Source: an uncultured Muribaculaceae bacterium (GTDB lineage Bacteria; Bacteroidota; Bacteroidia; Bacteroidales; Muribaculaceae). From it: 64,000 nucleotides of DNA. The DNA is taken from assembly GCA_910577585.1 (NCBI GenBank), contig CAJTNN010000002.1, positions 45,765-109,764 on the forward strand, read 5' to 3'. A program made the translations under genes and the position numbers. Of the stretch, positions 26,125 to 34,695 are shown piece after piece (position 1 is the first letter of the stretch; each line of letters starts with the position of its first letter). A model generated the notes under the pieces. The model saw only the letters and a program-made list of their open reading frames with translations, made no database searches and had not been told where the DNA came from.

Positions 26125-26874
26125 ATGAGAATGTCAAAAAAAGCAATACTCTTTTCGATGGCCGCCGCAATGCTGGTGGGGGTCTCGGGATGCCGCAAAT
26201 ATTCGGGCGAGGAGGCGGCGCAGAAACGCGCCGACTGGACCGCCTCGCTGCACGACTCGATCGCCCAAGTGGCGGCTCAACGCCATACTGACTCGCTGCG
26301 CATCGAGCAACTGCGCGCTGAGATGGCCGAGAATATCAGCCGATTCACGATGGTGAATAATCCGCGCGAGGTGGAGCCGTATTATATTCTCTCGGCTTTC
26401 AAAAGCCAGTATCCGCTTAAGTCTACGGGCATAGCGGCCAGAATGATGAAGAATGAGCAGGCTGAGATTATCGCGGCTCTCTCAGGTGGCCGCTTCAATG
26501 CCATTAGGGTCACCTCGCCGCAGGGTGAGGTGACGAGTGATGTCGTGCCGGCCGATCAGGCGCTCAATTACACGGCCGGCGGACTGACTACCGTGGCTTT
26601 CTCGGGCAACGCGGCCGATTCTATTTGCGAGTTCGTGGCGGCCCACCGTGAGCAGCCGCTCACTCTCGAATATCTCCAGAACGGCTCGGCAGCCAAGCGC
26701 ATCACCCTCTCCCAGAACCAGAAACAGTGGATTGCCTCGACATGGGACCTCTGCGGTGCCAACAAGGAGACCCGCATCCTCGAGAAGCGTATGCTCGTCA
26801 GCAGCCGCAAAATCGAGATTCTGCGCCTCACCTTGAACCGCGAAGAGGCCAAAGCCGTTAAAACTGATAGGTAG
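26125..26874 (+). CDS. Hypothetical lipoprotein
   Basis: A 249-residue protein (or 247 from a second ATG at 26131) with signal and lipobox VSGC near residue 23. A short coiled coil (residues 40-75, EEAAQKRADWTASLHDSIAQV) is followed by a beta-rich region with alternating hydrophobics. I do not recognise the family. It lies 60 bp after relA on the same strand and carries the motif AAGTCGTTTAA 10 bp before its start (26105-26115). No promoter was seen, so co-transcription with relA is possible. Confidence 0.75.
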   Translation: MRMSKKAILFSMAAAMLVGVSGCRKYSGEEAAQKRADWTASLHDSIAQVAAQRHTDSLRIEQLRAEMAENISRFTMVNNPREVEPYYILSAFKSQYPLKSTGIAARMMKNEQAEIIAALSGGRFNAIRVTSPQGEVTSDVVPADQALNYTAGGLTTVAFSGNAADSICEFVAAHREQPLTLEYLQNGSAAKRITLSQNQKQWIASTWDLCGANKETRILEKRMLVSSRKIEILRLTLNREEAKAVKTDR

Positions 26875-27113
26875 AATCCCGACCCGCGCGAGATTCTGCC
26901 CCCGCTCTCTCTCCCCGCAAAAGCAGTTTTCCTGCCTCTCCCTCTCTCCTCGCCTACTCTCCCCGTCGGCCGGCAGCCCCCGGCAAGACCTTGATGATGC
27001 AGCCTCTCTTAAAAGTCGTTTAACCCTCTTAGAAGTCGTTTAAACTTCTTAGACTGCCTCTCGAAAAACTCCTTATATCTGTAAAACCATACACCTCTAC
27101 ACATTTATATACC
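26875..27113. other. Intergenic region with CT-rich tract and two AAGTCGTTTAA motifs
   Basis: About 240 bp. 26895-26965 is rich in CTCTC runs. AAGTCGTTTAA occurs at 27013-27023 and 27033-27043, a 20-bp spacing. No TAnnTTTG promoter was found before the DUF4301 gene. Confidence 0.6.
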
Positions 27114-28634
27114 ATGAACCTGCAAGATTTAGACTATCGTCAACTCGAAGAGAAAGGCATCTCTACTGACCGACTTGAAGCGCAACTGAAAAGCCTGCGC
27201 GAAGGATTCCCATACCTCAAGATTGAGGCTCCGGCCACTATCGGCCATGGCATAACATTACCCACCGATGAACTCGTGCGCCAGAGCCTTGACATCTGGG
27301 ACAAGTATCTTGAATCGGGAGCGAAGGTGCTGAAAATGACTCCGGCTTCGGGGGCGGCCTCGAGAATGTTCAAGGAGTTGTTTGCCTTCCTGAATTCGGG
27401 TGCCACTAAGCCCGACACTGAGGCGATGCGCCAGTTTTTTGACAATATCGAGGATTTCCCCTTCTTCCATCGACTCAATTTTGAGATGCTCACCCTATAT
27501 GGCCGCAGCATACTGACAATGATCCGCGAGGGTAAATATCGCGAGATTATCGACCATCTTCTCAATGTGCCAGGGATGGGCTACGGCAAATTGCCGAAGG
27601 GGCTGCTGATGTTTCACAAGGTGCCCGGCACTTCGCGCACGCCGCTCGATGAGCACATCGCCGAGGGTGCGGGATTCGCAGTGGGACGCGACGGCACGCT
27701 GCACCTGCACTTCACCGTCAGCCCCGAACACCTGCCTCTGTTTGAGGCCCGTATCGAGGAGGTGAAGGGGTATATGGAGCGCAAGTATGGCATGAAGATC
27801 GATGTCTCGCTGAGTGTGCAGAAACCATCCACCGACACTGTGGCCGCCACCACTGACGGCGAGCCCTACCGCGAGAATGGCCGGCTATTCTTCCGCCCCG
27901 GTGGCCACGGCGCGCTTATAGAGAATCTGAATGACCTGGATGCCGATGTGATATTCATAAAGAATATCGACAACATTGTGCCCGACGCGCTGCGCGACTC
28001 CACGCTGCAGTTCAAGAAAGTGATAGGTGGAATCCTGGTGGCCACGAAGATGAAGATCGACCGATATTGCTCAATCCTGAGCGAAGGTGTGCCCGATGAG
28101 GCCATGCGCGAGGAGATGCTGCAATTCTTGCGCAATGTGCTCTGTGTCACCCACGACCATGCCGATGAGATGAGTCCGGAGGAGGAGACGGAATATCTTA
28201 TGGCCAAGTTCAACCGTCCGCTGCGCGTGTGCGGCATGGTGAAGAATGAGGGTGAGCCGGGGGGCGGCCCATTCCTCTGCTTCAACCCTGACGGCACAGT
28301 CAGCCCGCAGATTCTCGAATCTTCGCAGATTGACCCCTCCGACCGCCAGGCCATGCGCATGCTCCACGAGGCCACACATTTCAATCCCGTTGACCTCGCC
28401 GTAGCCACCAAAGACTTCCGCGGCCGCAAGTTCAATCTGCCCGACTATGTCGACCAATCCACAGGATTCATATCCGAAAAGAGCCGCGAAGGGGTTACAA
28501 TAAAGGCCCTCGAACTCCCGGGACTATGGAACGGTGCAATGTCAGACTGGAATACGATATTCGTAGAGGTCCCCGCCGACACCTTCAACCCCGTCAAGAC
28601 CGTCAACGACCTTCTCCGCCCCTCCCACCAATAA
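27114..28634 (+). CDS. DUF4301 family protein
   Basis: A 506-residue cytoplasmic protein. KMTPASGAASRMFKELFAFL and GGHGALIENLNDLDADVIFIKNIDNIVPD are hallmarks of DUF4301, a family largely restricted to Bacteroidota. The pattern GxGxxxRM near the start and the GALIENL-DADVIFIKN segment resemble nucleotidyltransferase/UDP-sugar pyrophosphorylase folds, so a sugar-nucleotide role is possible, but no reaction is established. It is preceded by two AAGTCGTTTAA motifs and followed within 7 bp by a decamer array. Confidence 0.88.
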   Translation: MNLQDLDYRQLEEKGISTDRLEAQLKSLREGFPYLKIEAPATIGHGITLPTDELVRQSLDIWDKYLESGAKVLKMTPASGAASRMFKELFAFLNSGATKPDTEAMRQFFDNIEDFPFFHRLNFEMLTLYGRSILTMIREGKYREIIDHLLNVPGMGYGKLPKGLLMFHKVPGTSRTPLDEHIAEGAGFAVGRDGTLHLHFTVSPEHLPLFEARIEEVKGYMERKYGMKIDVSLSVQKPSTDTVAATTDGEPYRENGRLFFRPGGHGALIENLNDLDADVIFIKNIDNIVPDALRDSTLQFKKVIGGILVATKMKIDRYCSILSEGVPDEAMREEMLQFLRNVLCVTHDHADEMSPEEETEYLMAKFNRPLRVCGMVKNEGEPGGGPFLCFNPDGTVSPQILESSQIDPSDRQAMRMLHEATHFNPVDLAVATKDFRGRKFNLPDYVDQSTGFISEKSREGVTIKALELPGLWNGAMSDWNTIFVEVPADTFNPVKTVNDLLRPSHQ

Positions 28635-28640
28635 CCCCGG

Positions 28641-28710
28641 CATCCCCCTTAATCCCGATCCATCCCGCTTAATCCCGATTAATCCCGCTAAATCCCGATT
28701 AATCCCGGTT
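28641..28710. repeat. Seven-unit 10-bp AATCCCGnnn array
   Basis: TCCC recurs with exact 10-bp spacing at 28643, 28653, 28663, 28673, 28683, 28693 and 28703; most units are AATCCCGATT, AATCCCGCTA or CATCCCGCTT. The array starts 7 bp after the DUF4301 stop and ends 8 bp before a TATCTTTG -7 element, so it occupies the -33 region of the next gene. The 10-bp period places every unit on nearly the same face of the helix. Confidence 0.85.
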
Positions 28711-28717
28711 AATTCAC

Positions 28718-28725
28718 TATCTTTG
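28718..28725 (+). promoter_or_regulatory. -7 element TATCTTTG before the AAA/PD-(D/E)XK gene
   Basis: Matches TAnnTTTG; no TTTG lies at the expected -33 place, which is occupied by the decamer array. The start codon is 25 bp downstream. Confidence 0.6.
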
Positions 28726-28749
28726 CAATATATTTGAATCCCGACCCCT

Positions 28750-30318
28750 ATGGCACAGATATATTACCCTATCGGCATACAGACATTCTCCTCCATCAGG
28801 GAGGGTGAATATCTGTATGTCGACAAGACGCCCTACATAATGCGGATGCTGAGCGACCGCTTGAAATACGTATTCCTGAGTCGGCCGCGCCGATTCGGGA
28901 AGTCACTGTTTCTATCCACGCTTGCTGACTTCTTCGCAGGACGCCGTGAATTATTCGATGGACTTGCAATCAGCCATATGGATTATGACTGGAGGGAACA
29001 TCCGGTGTTGCATATGGATTTCACCGGGTGCAACTACAGCGAACCCGACGGGCTCTTCCACTCACTCGACGACCAGTTCATCCAGTGGGAAAAGCGGTAT
29101 GCTATCGAAAAAACCGATCTGCCCCTTTCCGACAGATTCCGCAACATCATCCGCCAGGCCTACGAACAGTCGGGTATGCCCGTGGTGATACTCATCGATG
29201 AATACGACAAGCCGCTGCTTGAGACCGTCAGCAATCCTGACCTCCAACAGAAACTACGCGACACCCTCCGAAGCATCTATGGCAATCTGAAACGCATGGA
29301 CCCCTACATCCGCTTCGCAATGCTCACCGGAGTCACGAAGTTCGGACACCTCAGCATCTTCAGCGACCTCAACAACCTCTACGACATTTCATTCGACGAG
29401 CACTATGAGGCAATCTGCGGCATCACCGGAAAAGAGATACACACTTACCTTTTACAGGGAGTGCGCAATCTGGCCCAATACAGTCACTTATCTGAAGAGA
29501 AGGCTTTTGAATCTCTGAAACTGAATTACGACGGATATCGATTCTCCCCCTTTGGTAATCAAGATATCTATAATCCATTCAGCTTATTGTGCGCACTTTC
29601 TAAAGGCATTGTCAGCAACTACTGGTTTCAGACAGGCACCCCGACATTCCTGATAAAGATGATAAAAGATGGGAATCTGCCTATCACCCGACTCGATGAC
29701 ATGCGCACATCTGTCAGTGACCTAAGCGATGTTTCTTTCGACCTCCGCAACTGCATTCCGGTGCTCTACCAGAGCGGATACCTCACCATAAAAGACTACG
29801 ACCGTGAATTCGACGAGATTACCCTTGGATTCCCCAATAAAGAAGTCACCGCCGGATTCCTCAATCAGCTGCTTCCATTTTACGCTTCAATCTCGCCATA
29901 TAACACGGCTTTCGAGGTCACTAAATTCGTGATGGATGTAAGAGAGGGTCGCGCCGAAGAGTTCATGATTCGCCTGCAGAGCCTGTTTGCGGATTTCCAG
30001 TATGATTCGTTCGACCTCGGACATCTCGAGCAGCACTATCAGGATGTGATATTCATCATCTTCAAGCTGATGGGATTCTACACCCGCACAGAATACCGCA
30101 CAGCTGCCGGACGCATCGACATGGTAGTCAAAACCCAAGACTATATCTATGTCATGGAGTTCAAGATTGACCGCTCGGCTGAAGAGGCGCTCGCCCAGAT
30201 TGATAGCAAAGATTACCTCATACCCTTCCGTGCCGACGGGCGCAAACTCATAAAAATCGGCGCTAATTTCGACAGTGCCTCACGCAACATCGCATCCTGG
30301 ATCATCCAAATGGACTGA
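28750..30318 (+). CDS. AAA-ATPase-like protein with PD-(D/E)XK nuclease C-domain
   Basis: A 522-residue protein of the AAA-ATPase_like plus PDDEXK_9 (DUF1703) family, often multi-copy in gut Bacteroidales. The N-terminus has YYPIGIQTFSSIREGEYLYVDKTPYI and a Walker A-like FLSRPRRFGKSLFLSTL; a Walker B-like segment is VVILIDEYDKPLL. The C-terminal nuclease motif is GRIDMVVKTQDYIYVMEFKID (Asp...Glu-x-Lys). The biological role is unknown; defence or mobile-element association has been proposed for such proteins but nothing here shows it. A tandem decamer array and a -7 element lie upstream. Confidence 0.92.
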   Translation: MAQIYYPIGIQTFSSIREGEYLYVDKTPYIMRMLSDRLKYVFLSRPRRFGKSLFLSTLADFFAGRRELFDGLAISHMDYDWREHPVLHMDFTGCNYSEPDGLFHSLDDQFIQWEKRYAIEKTDLPLSDRFRNIIRQAYEQSGMPVVILIDEYDKPLLETVSNPDLQQKLRDTLRSIYGNLKRMDPYIRFAMLTGVTKFGHLSIFSDLNNLYDISFDEHYEAICGITGKEIHTYLLQGVRNLAQYSHLSEEKAFESLKLNYDGYRFSPFGNQDIYNPFSLLCALSKGIVSNYWFQTGTPTFLIKMIKDGNLPITRLDDMRTSVSDLSDVSFDLRNCIPVLYQSGYLTIKDYDREFDEITLGFPNKEVTAGFLNQLLPFYASISPYNTAFEVTKFVMDVREGRAEEFMIRLQSLFADFQYDSFDLGHLEQHYQDVIFIIFKLMGFYTRTEYRTAAGRIDMVVKTQDYIYVMEFKIDRSAEEALAQIDSKDYLIPFRADGRKLIKIGANFDSASRNIASWIIQMD

Positions 30319-30349
30319 ACTGTCCACCACTCCTATAACCCCCAATTTT

Positions 30350-30391
30350 CGTCAGCCCCTGCCGCACCACTCCGTGCAGCAGGGGCTGACG
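30350..30391. other. Stem-loop after the AAA/PD-(D/E)XK gene
   Basis: Perfect 13-bp arms CGTCAGCCCCTGC (30350-30362) / GCAGGGGCTGACG (30379-30391), with an inner GCAC/GTGC stem. No U-tract follows on either strand, so terminator function is uncertain. Confidence 0.6.
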
Positions 30392-30459
30392 TCAATATCG
30401 TCCACACTCATTAAACACAATATGGCCTTAAGCCTGTTTTAAGTGAGTTTAAGGAGAGT

Positions 30460-30517
30460 TAAGTATCTCTCAAAAGCAATGCTTAGCTTATTTTGAACTT
30501 ATTTTGAAAGATATTTA
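30460..30517. mobile_element. Deleted MITE copy related to 5234-5418
   Basis: The left tip TAAGTATCTCTCAAAA (30460-30475) is identical to the tip of the 185-bp element. The right tip (30502-30517) is its inverted complement with two mismatches. Only 58 bp remain and the core is lost. It ends 2 bp before the ATTG -33 element of the next gene. Confidence 0.65.
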
Positions 30518-30518
30518 T

Positions 30519-30550
30519 ATTGGAGCATCACGATTTTTGACGTAACTTTG
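30519..30550 (+). promoter_or_regulatory. Promoter for the ProX-like gene
   Basis: -33 ATTG (30519-30522, one mismatch to TTTG), 20 bp, -7 TAACTTTG (30543-30550). Start codon 23 bp downstream. Confidence 0.7.
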
Positions 30551-30573
30551 CAGTTTGATTTAACGATTGACCT

Positions 30574-31125
30574 ATGTTTGCTACTGGTAAATTCGACGGT
30601 CGTCCCACCGACGGACTCCCCCGCTCTGAGGCTGAGACTGCCGTATATGATTTTCTCGATAAGCTGGGCATCAGCTACACCACCCTGACGCATCCGGCCG
30701 CTTTCACCATGGAGGAGTGTGAGGCGGTGAGAAGTGAGATAAATGCGCCGGTATTCAAGAATCTCTTCCTGACAAATCGCCAGCAGACGGATTTCTATCT
30801 GCTGATGATTCCGGCCGACAAACCCTTCAAGACAAAGTATCTGTCGTCGCAGCTGGGATGCGCTCGACTGTCGTTTGCTTCGGCCGAGATGATGCAGGAG
30901 CTGCTGCACATCCAGCCGGGGGCTGTGTCGCCCATGGGACTCATACATGACCACGCCCACCGCGTGCGACTCATTATCGACCGCGACCTTGAGCATGTGG
31001 TCAACTACGCATGCCACCCCTGTGTCAACACCTCAAGCATCGCCCTGCCGCTGGCCGACCTCCTGCAACGCATAATCCCCGCCACAGGCCACGATGCAAC
31101 TTTCGTTGACCTCAAACCGGAATAA
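30574..31125 (+). CDS. Prolyl-tRNA editing protein, ProX/PrdX (YbaK superfamily)
   Basis: A 183-residue free-standing editing domain that in characterised relatives removes alanine from mischarged tRNA-Pro. Family marks are an N-terminal LDKLGISYTTLTHPAAFTMEE, KNLFLTNRQQTDFYLLMIPADKPFKTK with the conserved Lys, and the end motif ACHPCVNTSSIAL. All are present. It is followed after 21 bp by a porin-like gene on the same strand. YbaK at 17332 covers cysteine, so two different tRNA-Pro proofreaders are encoded within 14 kb. Confidence 0.9.
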   Translation: MFATGKFDGRPTDGLPRSEAETAVYDFLDKLGISYTTLTHPAAFTMEECEAVRSEINAPVFKNLFLTNRQQTDFYLLMIPADKPFKTKYLSSQLGCARLSFASAEMMQELLHIQPGAVSPMGLIHDHAHRVRLIIDRDLEHVVNYACHPCVNTSSIALPLADLLQRIIPATGHDATFVDLKPE

Positions 31126-31146
31126 TCCTCCTCTCACCATTACATC

Positions 31147-33210
31147 ATGTCAGAAATCAGCAAGTGCAAATTATCATCCCACGCGGCATGGCTGCTTATG
31201 GGAACCCTAATTTTGGCAAATTTCTTTGCCCAGGCCCAACAGATAAAGTCGCGCCCCGGCACCCCCTCGTCGGGCAATGCCGCCGCCGACACGGCTGCCT
31301 CCAAACCCGCCGGACGCCCCACTGCCTGGACTATCAACACTCCGCTCGGCACCCACTCCGCCGCCACAGTCGACACCCTGCTGTACAATTTTCAGCGGGC
31401 ATATGTGCCCTCGATGAAGACCGACGCCTTCGCCACCACCGGCACCCTCGGAGCCGAAGGCATCAACATGATTTTCATGAACCGTCCGGCATCCACCACC
31501 TTCTTCTTCGACGACGCTCTGGCCTACTCGCTGCCCTCGATGAAGACTTTCAAGATGTATAACACTTACACGCCGATGACCATCGCCAGCTATAACTTCA
31601 GCGGCAACAAGAATAACCATGCCGACCGCCTGAAGGCCGACTTCGCCGGCAATGTCAACCGCAATATCGGCATCGGCGCATTCATCGACTACAACTACGC
31701 CAAGGGTGCCTACAATGCTCAGGCCGTCAAGGATTTCTCGTTCGGCGGAAGCGTCTATTTCAATTCCCACCGCTATGAGATGCAGATCATGTATTATCAT
31801 TTCTCGGCTCTCAACAAGGAGAATGGCGGCATCACCGACGACCTCTACATCACCGACCCGGCCGAAGTGCAGGGGGGCGTAAGCTCGGTCGAACCGAAGT
31901 CAATCCCGGTCAATCTCACCGCTGCACACTCGCGCATCAATGGCCAGCACCTCTTCACCTCTCACGCCCTGAAACTCGGATACTGGAGCGAGGAGCAGGT
32001 CAACGACACACTCACCCGCGATGTATATGTGCCGCTGATGAAATTCGTGTATTCGCTCGATTATGACTGGAGGCACCATATGTTTCGCAACGACAACGCC
32101 TCGCAGGGTGAGGCCTTCTGGGAAAACAGATATTTCAATGCCGACGGCACCGACGACAACACCCGCTATTGGCTCGTGAGCAACACCGTCGGCGTGCAGC
32201 TGCTCGAGGGATTCAAGAAATGGGCTAAATTCGGCATAGATGCCTGGTTTCAGCTCCAGAACCGCAAGATAACCCTCCCCCACGCTTTCTACGACCGCAG
32301 CTCGCTCACCGAGGAGCAGCTCGCCACACTCACCCCGCTGCCGGCCGACTTCACACTCGTGGAGTCGAAAAAGGCCACGCGAGGATTCTTCGGCGCCTCT
32401 ATCAGCAAGAAGAAGGGGGATATCATCAAATATAATGCTTCGATGAAGCTGGGTCTCTTCGGCGGCATCGATGGTGATATCTACCTCAACGGCGATGTGT
32501 CGTCGCGCTTCCGCATGCTTGGCGACACTGTCAGTGTGTCGGCCTACGGCGGATTCTCGAATGCCTCCAACTCATGGCTCCTCGCCCACTACGCCTCCAA
32601 CCACTTCATCTGGGACAATAAGTATGCCAACACCACCGAGGTCAAAGTGGGTGGCAAACTCGACATCCCCTGGACCCGCACCTCAATCGGCGTAGGCTTG
32701 CGCAACCTCAAGGACTATGTCTATTTCAACGAGAATTCCCTCCCCACACAGCACTCAAGCAATGTGCAGATATTCTCGCTATCGCTCGACCAGAAGCTGC
32801 GCTTCGGCATATGGAACTGGAATAACACCATCACCTATCAGGTCAGCTCTGACCAGAATGTGATTCCGTTGCCGGCGCTGAGCGTATACTCCAACATGTT
32901 TCTTAACTTCCGCGCATTCAAGGTGCTGAATGTGCAGGTGGGCGTAGACTGCGACTACTACACCCGCTACTACGGTCTGGCCTATCAGCCGGCCACTATG
33001 ACCTTCCACACCCAGCATGAGACGGAGGTGGGCAACTATCCCCTCTTCAACGCCTACTTCTCGGCCAAGCTCTACAAGTGCCGATTCTATGTGCTTTGGA
33101 GCAATGTCAACCAGGGGTGGTTCGGCATGAACAATTACTTCTCCATGCCCCACTATCCACTCAATCCGCGATGCCTGCAGTTCGGCCTCAGCGTGGATTT
33201 CGCCGACTGA
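31147..33210 (+). CDS. Putative outer-membrane porin (Porin_10 family)
   Basis: A 687-residue exported protein. A signal peptide (hydrophobic AAWLLMGTLILANFFAQAQQ) is followed by a low-complexity Ala/Ser/Thr linker (about 30-60) and a long run of alternating strands rich in Tyr, Phe and Trp. It ends CLQFGLSVDFAD. FDDALAYSLPSMKTFKMYNTYTPMTIASYNFSG and a beta-barrel of this size fit the Bacteroidota putative porin family PF14121. Substrate unknown. A strong terminator follows at 33280. Confidence 0.85.
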   Translation: MSEISKCKLSSHAAWLLMGTLILANFFAQAQQIKSRPGTPSSGNAAADTAASKPAGRPTAWTINTPLGTHSAATVDTLLYNFQRAYVPSMKTDAFATTGTLGAEGINMIFMNRPASTTFFFDDALAYSLPSMKTFKMYNTYTPMTIASYNFSGNKNNHADRLKADFAGNVNRNIGIGAFIDYNYAKGAYNAQAVKDFSFGGSVYFNSHRYEMQIMYYHFSALNKENGGITDDLYITDPAEVQGGVSSVEPKSIPVNLTAAHSRINGQHLFTSHALKLGYWSEEQVNDTLTRDVYVPLMKFVYSLDYDWRHHMFRNDNASQGEAFWENRYFNADGTDDNTRYWLVSNTVGVQLLEGFKKWAKFGIDAWFQLQNRKITLPHAFYDRSSLTEEQLATLTPLPADFTLVESKKATRGFFGASISKKKGDIIKYNASMKLGLFGGIDGDIYLNGDVSSRFRMLGDTVSVSAYGGFSNASNSWLLAHYASNHFIWDNKYANTTEVKVGGKLDIPWTRTSIGVGLRNLKDYVYFNENSLPTQHSSNVQIFSLSLDQKLRFGIWNWNNTITYQVSSDQNVIPLPALSVYSNMFLNFRAFKVLNVQVGVDCDYYTRYYGLAYQPATMTFHTQHETEVGNYPLFNAYFSAKLYKCRFYVLWSNVNQGWFGMNNYFSMPHYPLNPRCLQFGLSVDFAD

Positions 33211-33279
33211 CACACTCCGCCGCATAATAAGGCTCTCGGCAGCGACGTCGTCCCACACTGCCGCCGACTCCTCACCACT

Positions 33280-33335
33280 AACTCCGTGCTTGAAAAAATC
33301 CTGACCGATTATTTTTCAAGTACGGAGTTTTTTTG
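33280..33335 (+). terminator. Terminator after the porin gene, abutting the kbl promoter
   Basis: 18-nt arms AACTCCGTGCTTGAAAAA (33280-33297) / TTTTTCAAGTACGGAGTT (33312-33329) with one G-U pair, followed by TTTTT. The kbl -7 element begins at 33337. Confidence 0.9.
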
Positions 33336-33336
33336 T

Positions 33337-33344
33337 TAATTTTG
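33337..33344 (+). promoter_or_regulatory. -7 element TAATTTTG for kbl
   Basis: Matches TAnnTTTG. The -33 position falls in the right arm of the preceding terminator (TTTT rather than TTTG). It overlaps an upstream in-frame ATG at 33333, supporting the start at 33378. Confidence 0.7.
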
Positions 33345-33377
33345 TCATCAGCAAAAACCAACCTTAAATCATTTACG

Positions 33378-34577
33378 ATGTATACTCAATTCAAGGAACA
33401 TCTCACCAAAGAGCTCGACGGAATCCGCGAAGCGGGTCTCTATAAAAACGAGCGTGTGATCACCACCCCCCAGAGCGCCGACATCCGCGTGGCCAACACT
33501 CAGGGTGAAGTGCTCAACTTCTGCGCCAACAACTATCTTGGTCTCGCCGACAACACACGTCTTATCGAGGCTGCCAAGCGCGCCATGGATGAGCGCGGCT
33601 ACGGCATGTCGTCAGTAAGATTCATCTGCGGCACCCAGGATCTTCATAAAGAACTCGAACGCGCCATCAGCGAATACTTCCACACCGAAGACACTATTCT
33701 CTATGCCGCCTGCTTCGATGCCAACGGCGGTCTGTTCGAACCCCTCTTCACCGAGGAGGACGCCATCATTTCTGACTCTCTCAACCATGCCTCAATCATC
33801 GATGGCGTGCGCCTCTGCAAGGCTCGCCGCTACCGCTATGCAAATGCCGACATGGCCGACCTCGAACGCTGCCTCAAGGAGGCCAAGGAGGCCGGCGCCC
33901 GCCATATGATCATCGCCACCGACGGCGTCTTCTCGATGGATGGCAACGTGGCTCCGATGGATAAGATCTGTGAGCTGGCCGACAAGTACGGCGCGCTGGT
34001 GATGGTCGACGAGAGCCACTCGGCAGGCGTGGTGGGACCCACTGGCCATGGTGTGGCCGAACAGTTTGACTGCTACGGCAAAATCGATATCTTCACAGGC
34101 ACTCTCGGCAAGGCGTTCGGCGGAGCAATGGGCGGCTTCACTACCGGTCCGAAAGAGGTCATCGACATGCTGCGCCAGCGTTCGCGTCCTTACCTCTTCT
34201 CTAACTCTGTGGCTCCGTCGATTGTGGGGGCAAGCATCGAGATGTTCAAGATGCTCAAGGAGAACGATGACCTCCACACCAAACTGATGGAGAACGTCAG
34301 CTACTTCCGCGACCGCATGCTCGAGGCCGGTTTCGACATCAAGCCCACTCAGAGCGCCATCTGCGCCGTGATGCTCTACGATGCCAAGCTCTCGCAGGAG
34401 TTCGCCGCCGAGATGCAGAAAGAGGGCATCTACGTCACAGGGTTCTATTATCCGGTCGTTCCGAAAGGTCAGGCACGCATCCGAGTGCAGCTCTCTGCCG
34501 CCCACGAACGTGAGCACCTCGACCGCGCAATCGCCGCATTCATCAAGGTAGGCAAGAAGCTCGGCGTGATCAAATAA
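33378..34577 (+). CDS. kbl: Glycine C-acetyltransferase (2-amino-3-ketobutyrate CoA ligase)
   Basis: Using the ATG at 33378 (399 aa, family length) rather than 33333, which overlaps the -7 element. A PLP enzyme of the alpha-oxoamine synthase family: NFCANNYLGLAD, RFICGTQDLHKELE, SDSLNHASIIDG, MVDESHSAGVVG and the Schiff-base lysine K245 in TGTLGKAFGGA. It splits 2-amino-3-ketobutyrate with CoA to glycine and acetyl-CoA, completing threonine breakdown begun by Tdh (7326). It is monocistronic, followed by a bidirectional terminator. Confidence 0.96.
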   Translation: MYTQFKEHLTKELDGIREAGLYKNERVITTPQSADIRVANTQGEVLNFCANNYLGLADNTRLIEAAKRAMDERGYGMSSVRFICGTQDLHKELERAISEYFHTEDTILYAACFDANGGLFEPLFTEEDAIISDSLNHASIIDGVRLCKARRYRYANADMADLERCLKEAKEAGARHMIIATDGVFSMDGNVAPMDKICELADKYGALVMVDESHSAGVVGPTGHGVAEQFDCYGKIDIFTGTLGKAFGGAMGGFTTGPKEVIDMLRQRSRPYLFSNSVAPSIVGASIEMFKMLKENDDLHTKLMENVSYFRDRMLEAGFDIKPTQSAICAVMLYDAKLSQEFAAEMQKEGIYVTGFYYPVVPKGQARIRVQLSAAHEREHLDRAIAAFIKVGKKLGVIK

Positions 34578-34602
34578 TCACCCTCCTACTTATACCAAAA
34601 AA

Positions 34603-34646
34603 TAATGGCCATATCCCTCTGGCGGGGGATATGGCTATTAATTTTT
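34603..34646. terminator. Bidirectional terminator between kbl and the SIMPL gene
   Basis: Arms TAATGGCCATATCCC (34603-34617) / GGGATATGGCTATTA (34626-34640), flanked by AAAAAA upstream and ATTTTT downstream, so it can serve both converging genes. Confidence 0.85.
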
Positions 34647-34695
34647 GCGGTAGTAGATATAGAGTCTATCAGTCTTTGCGTCGGGGAAATATGGC

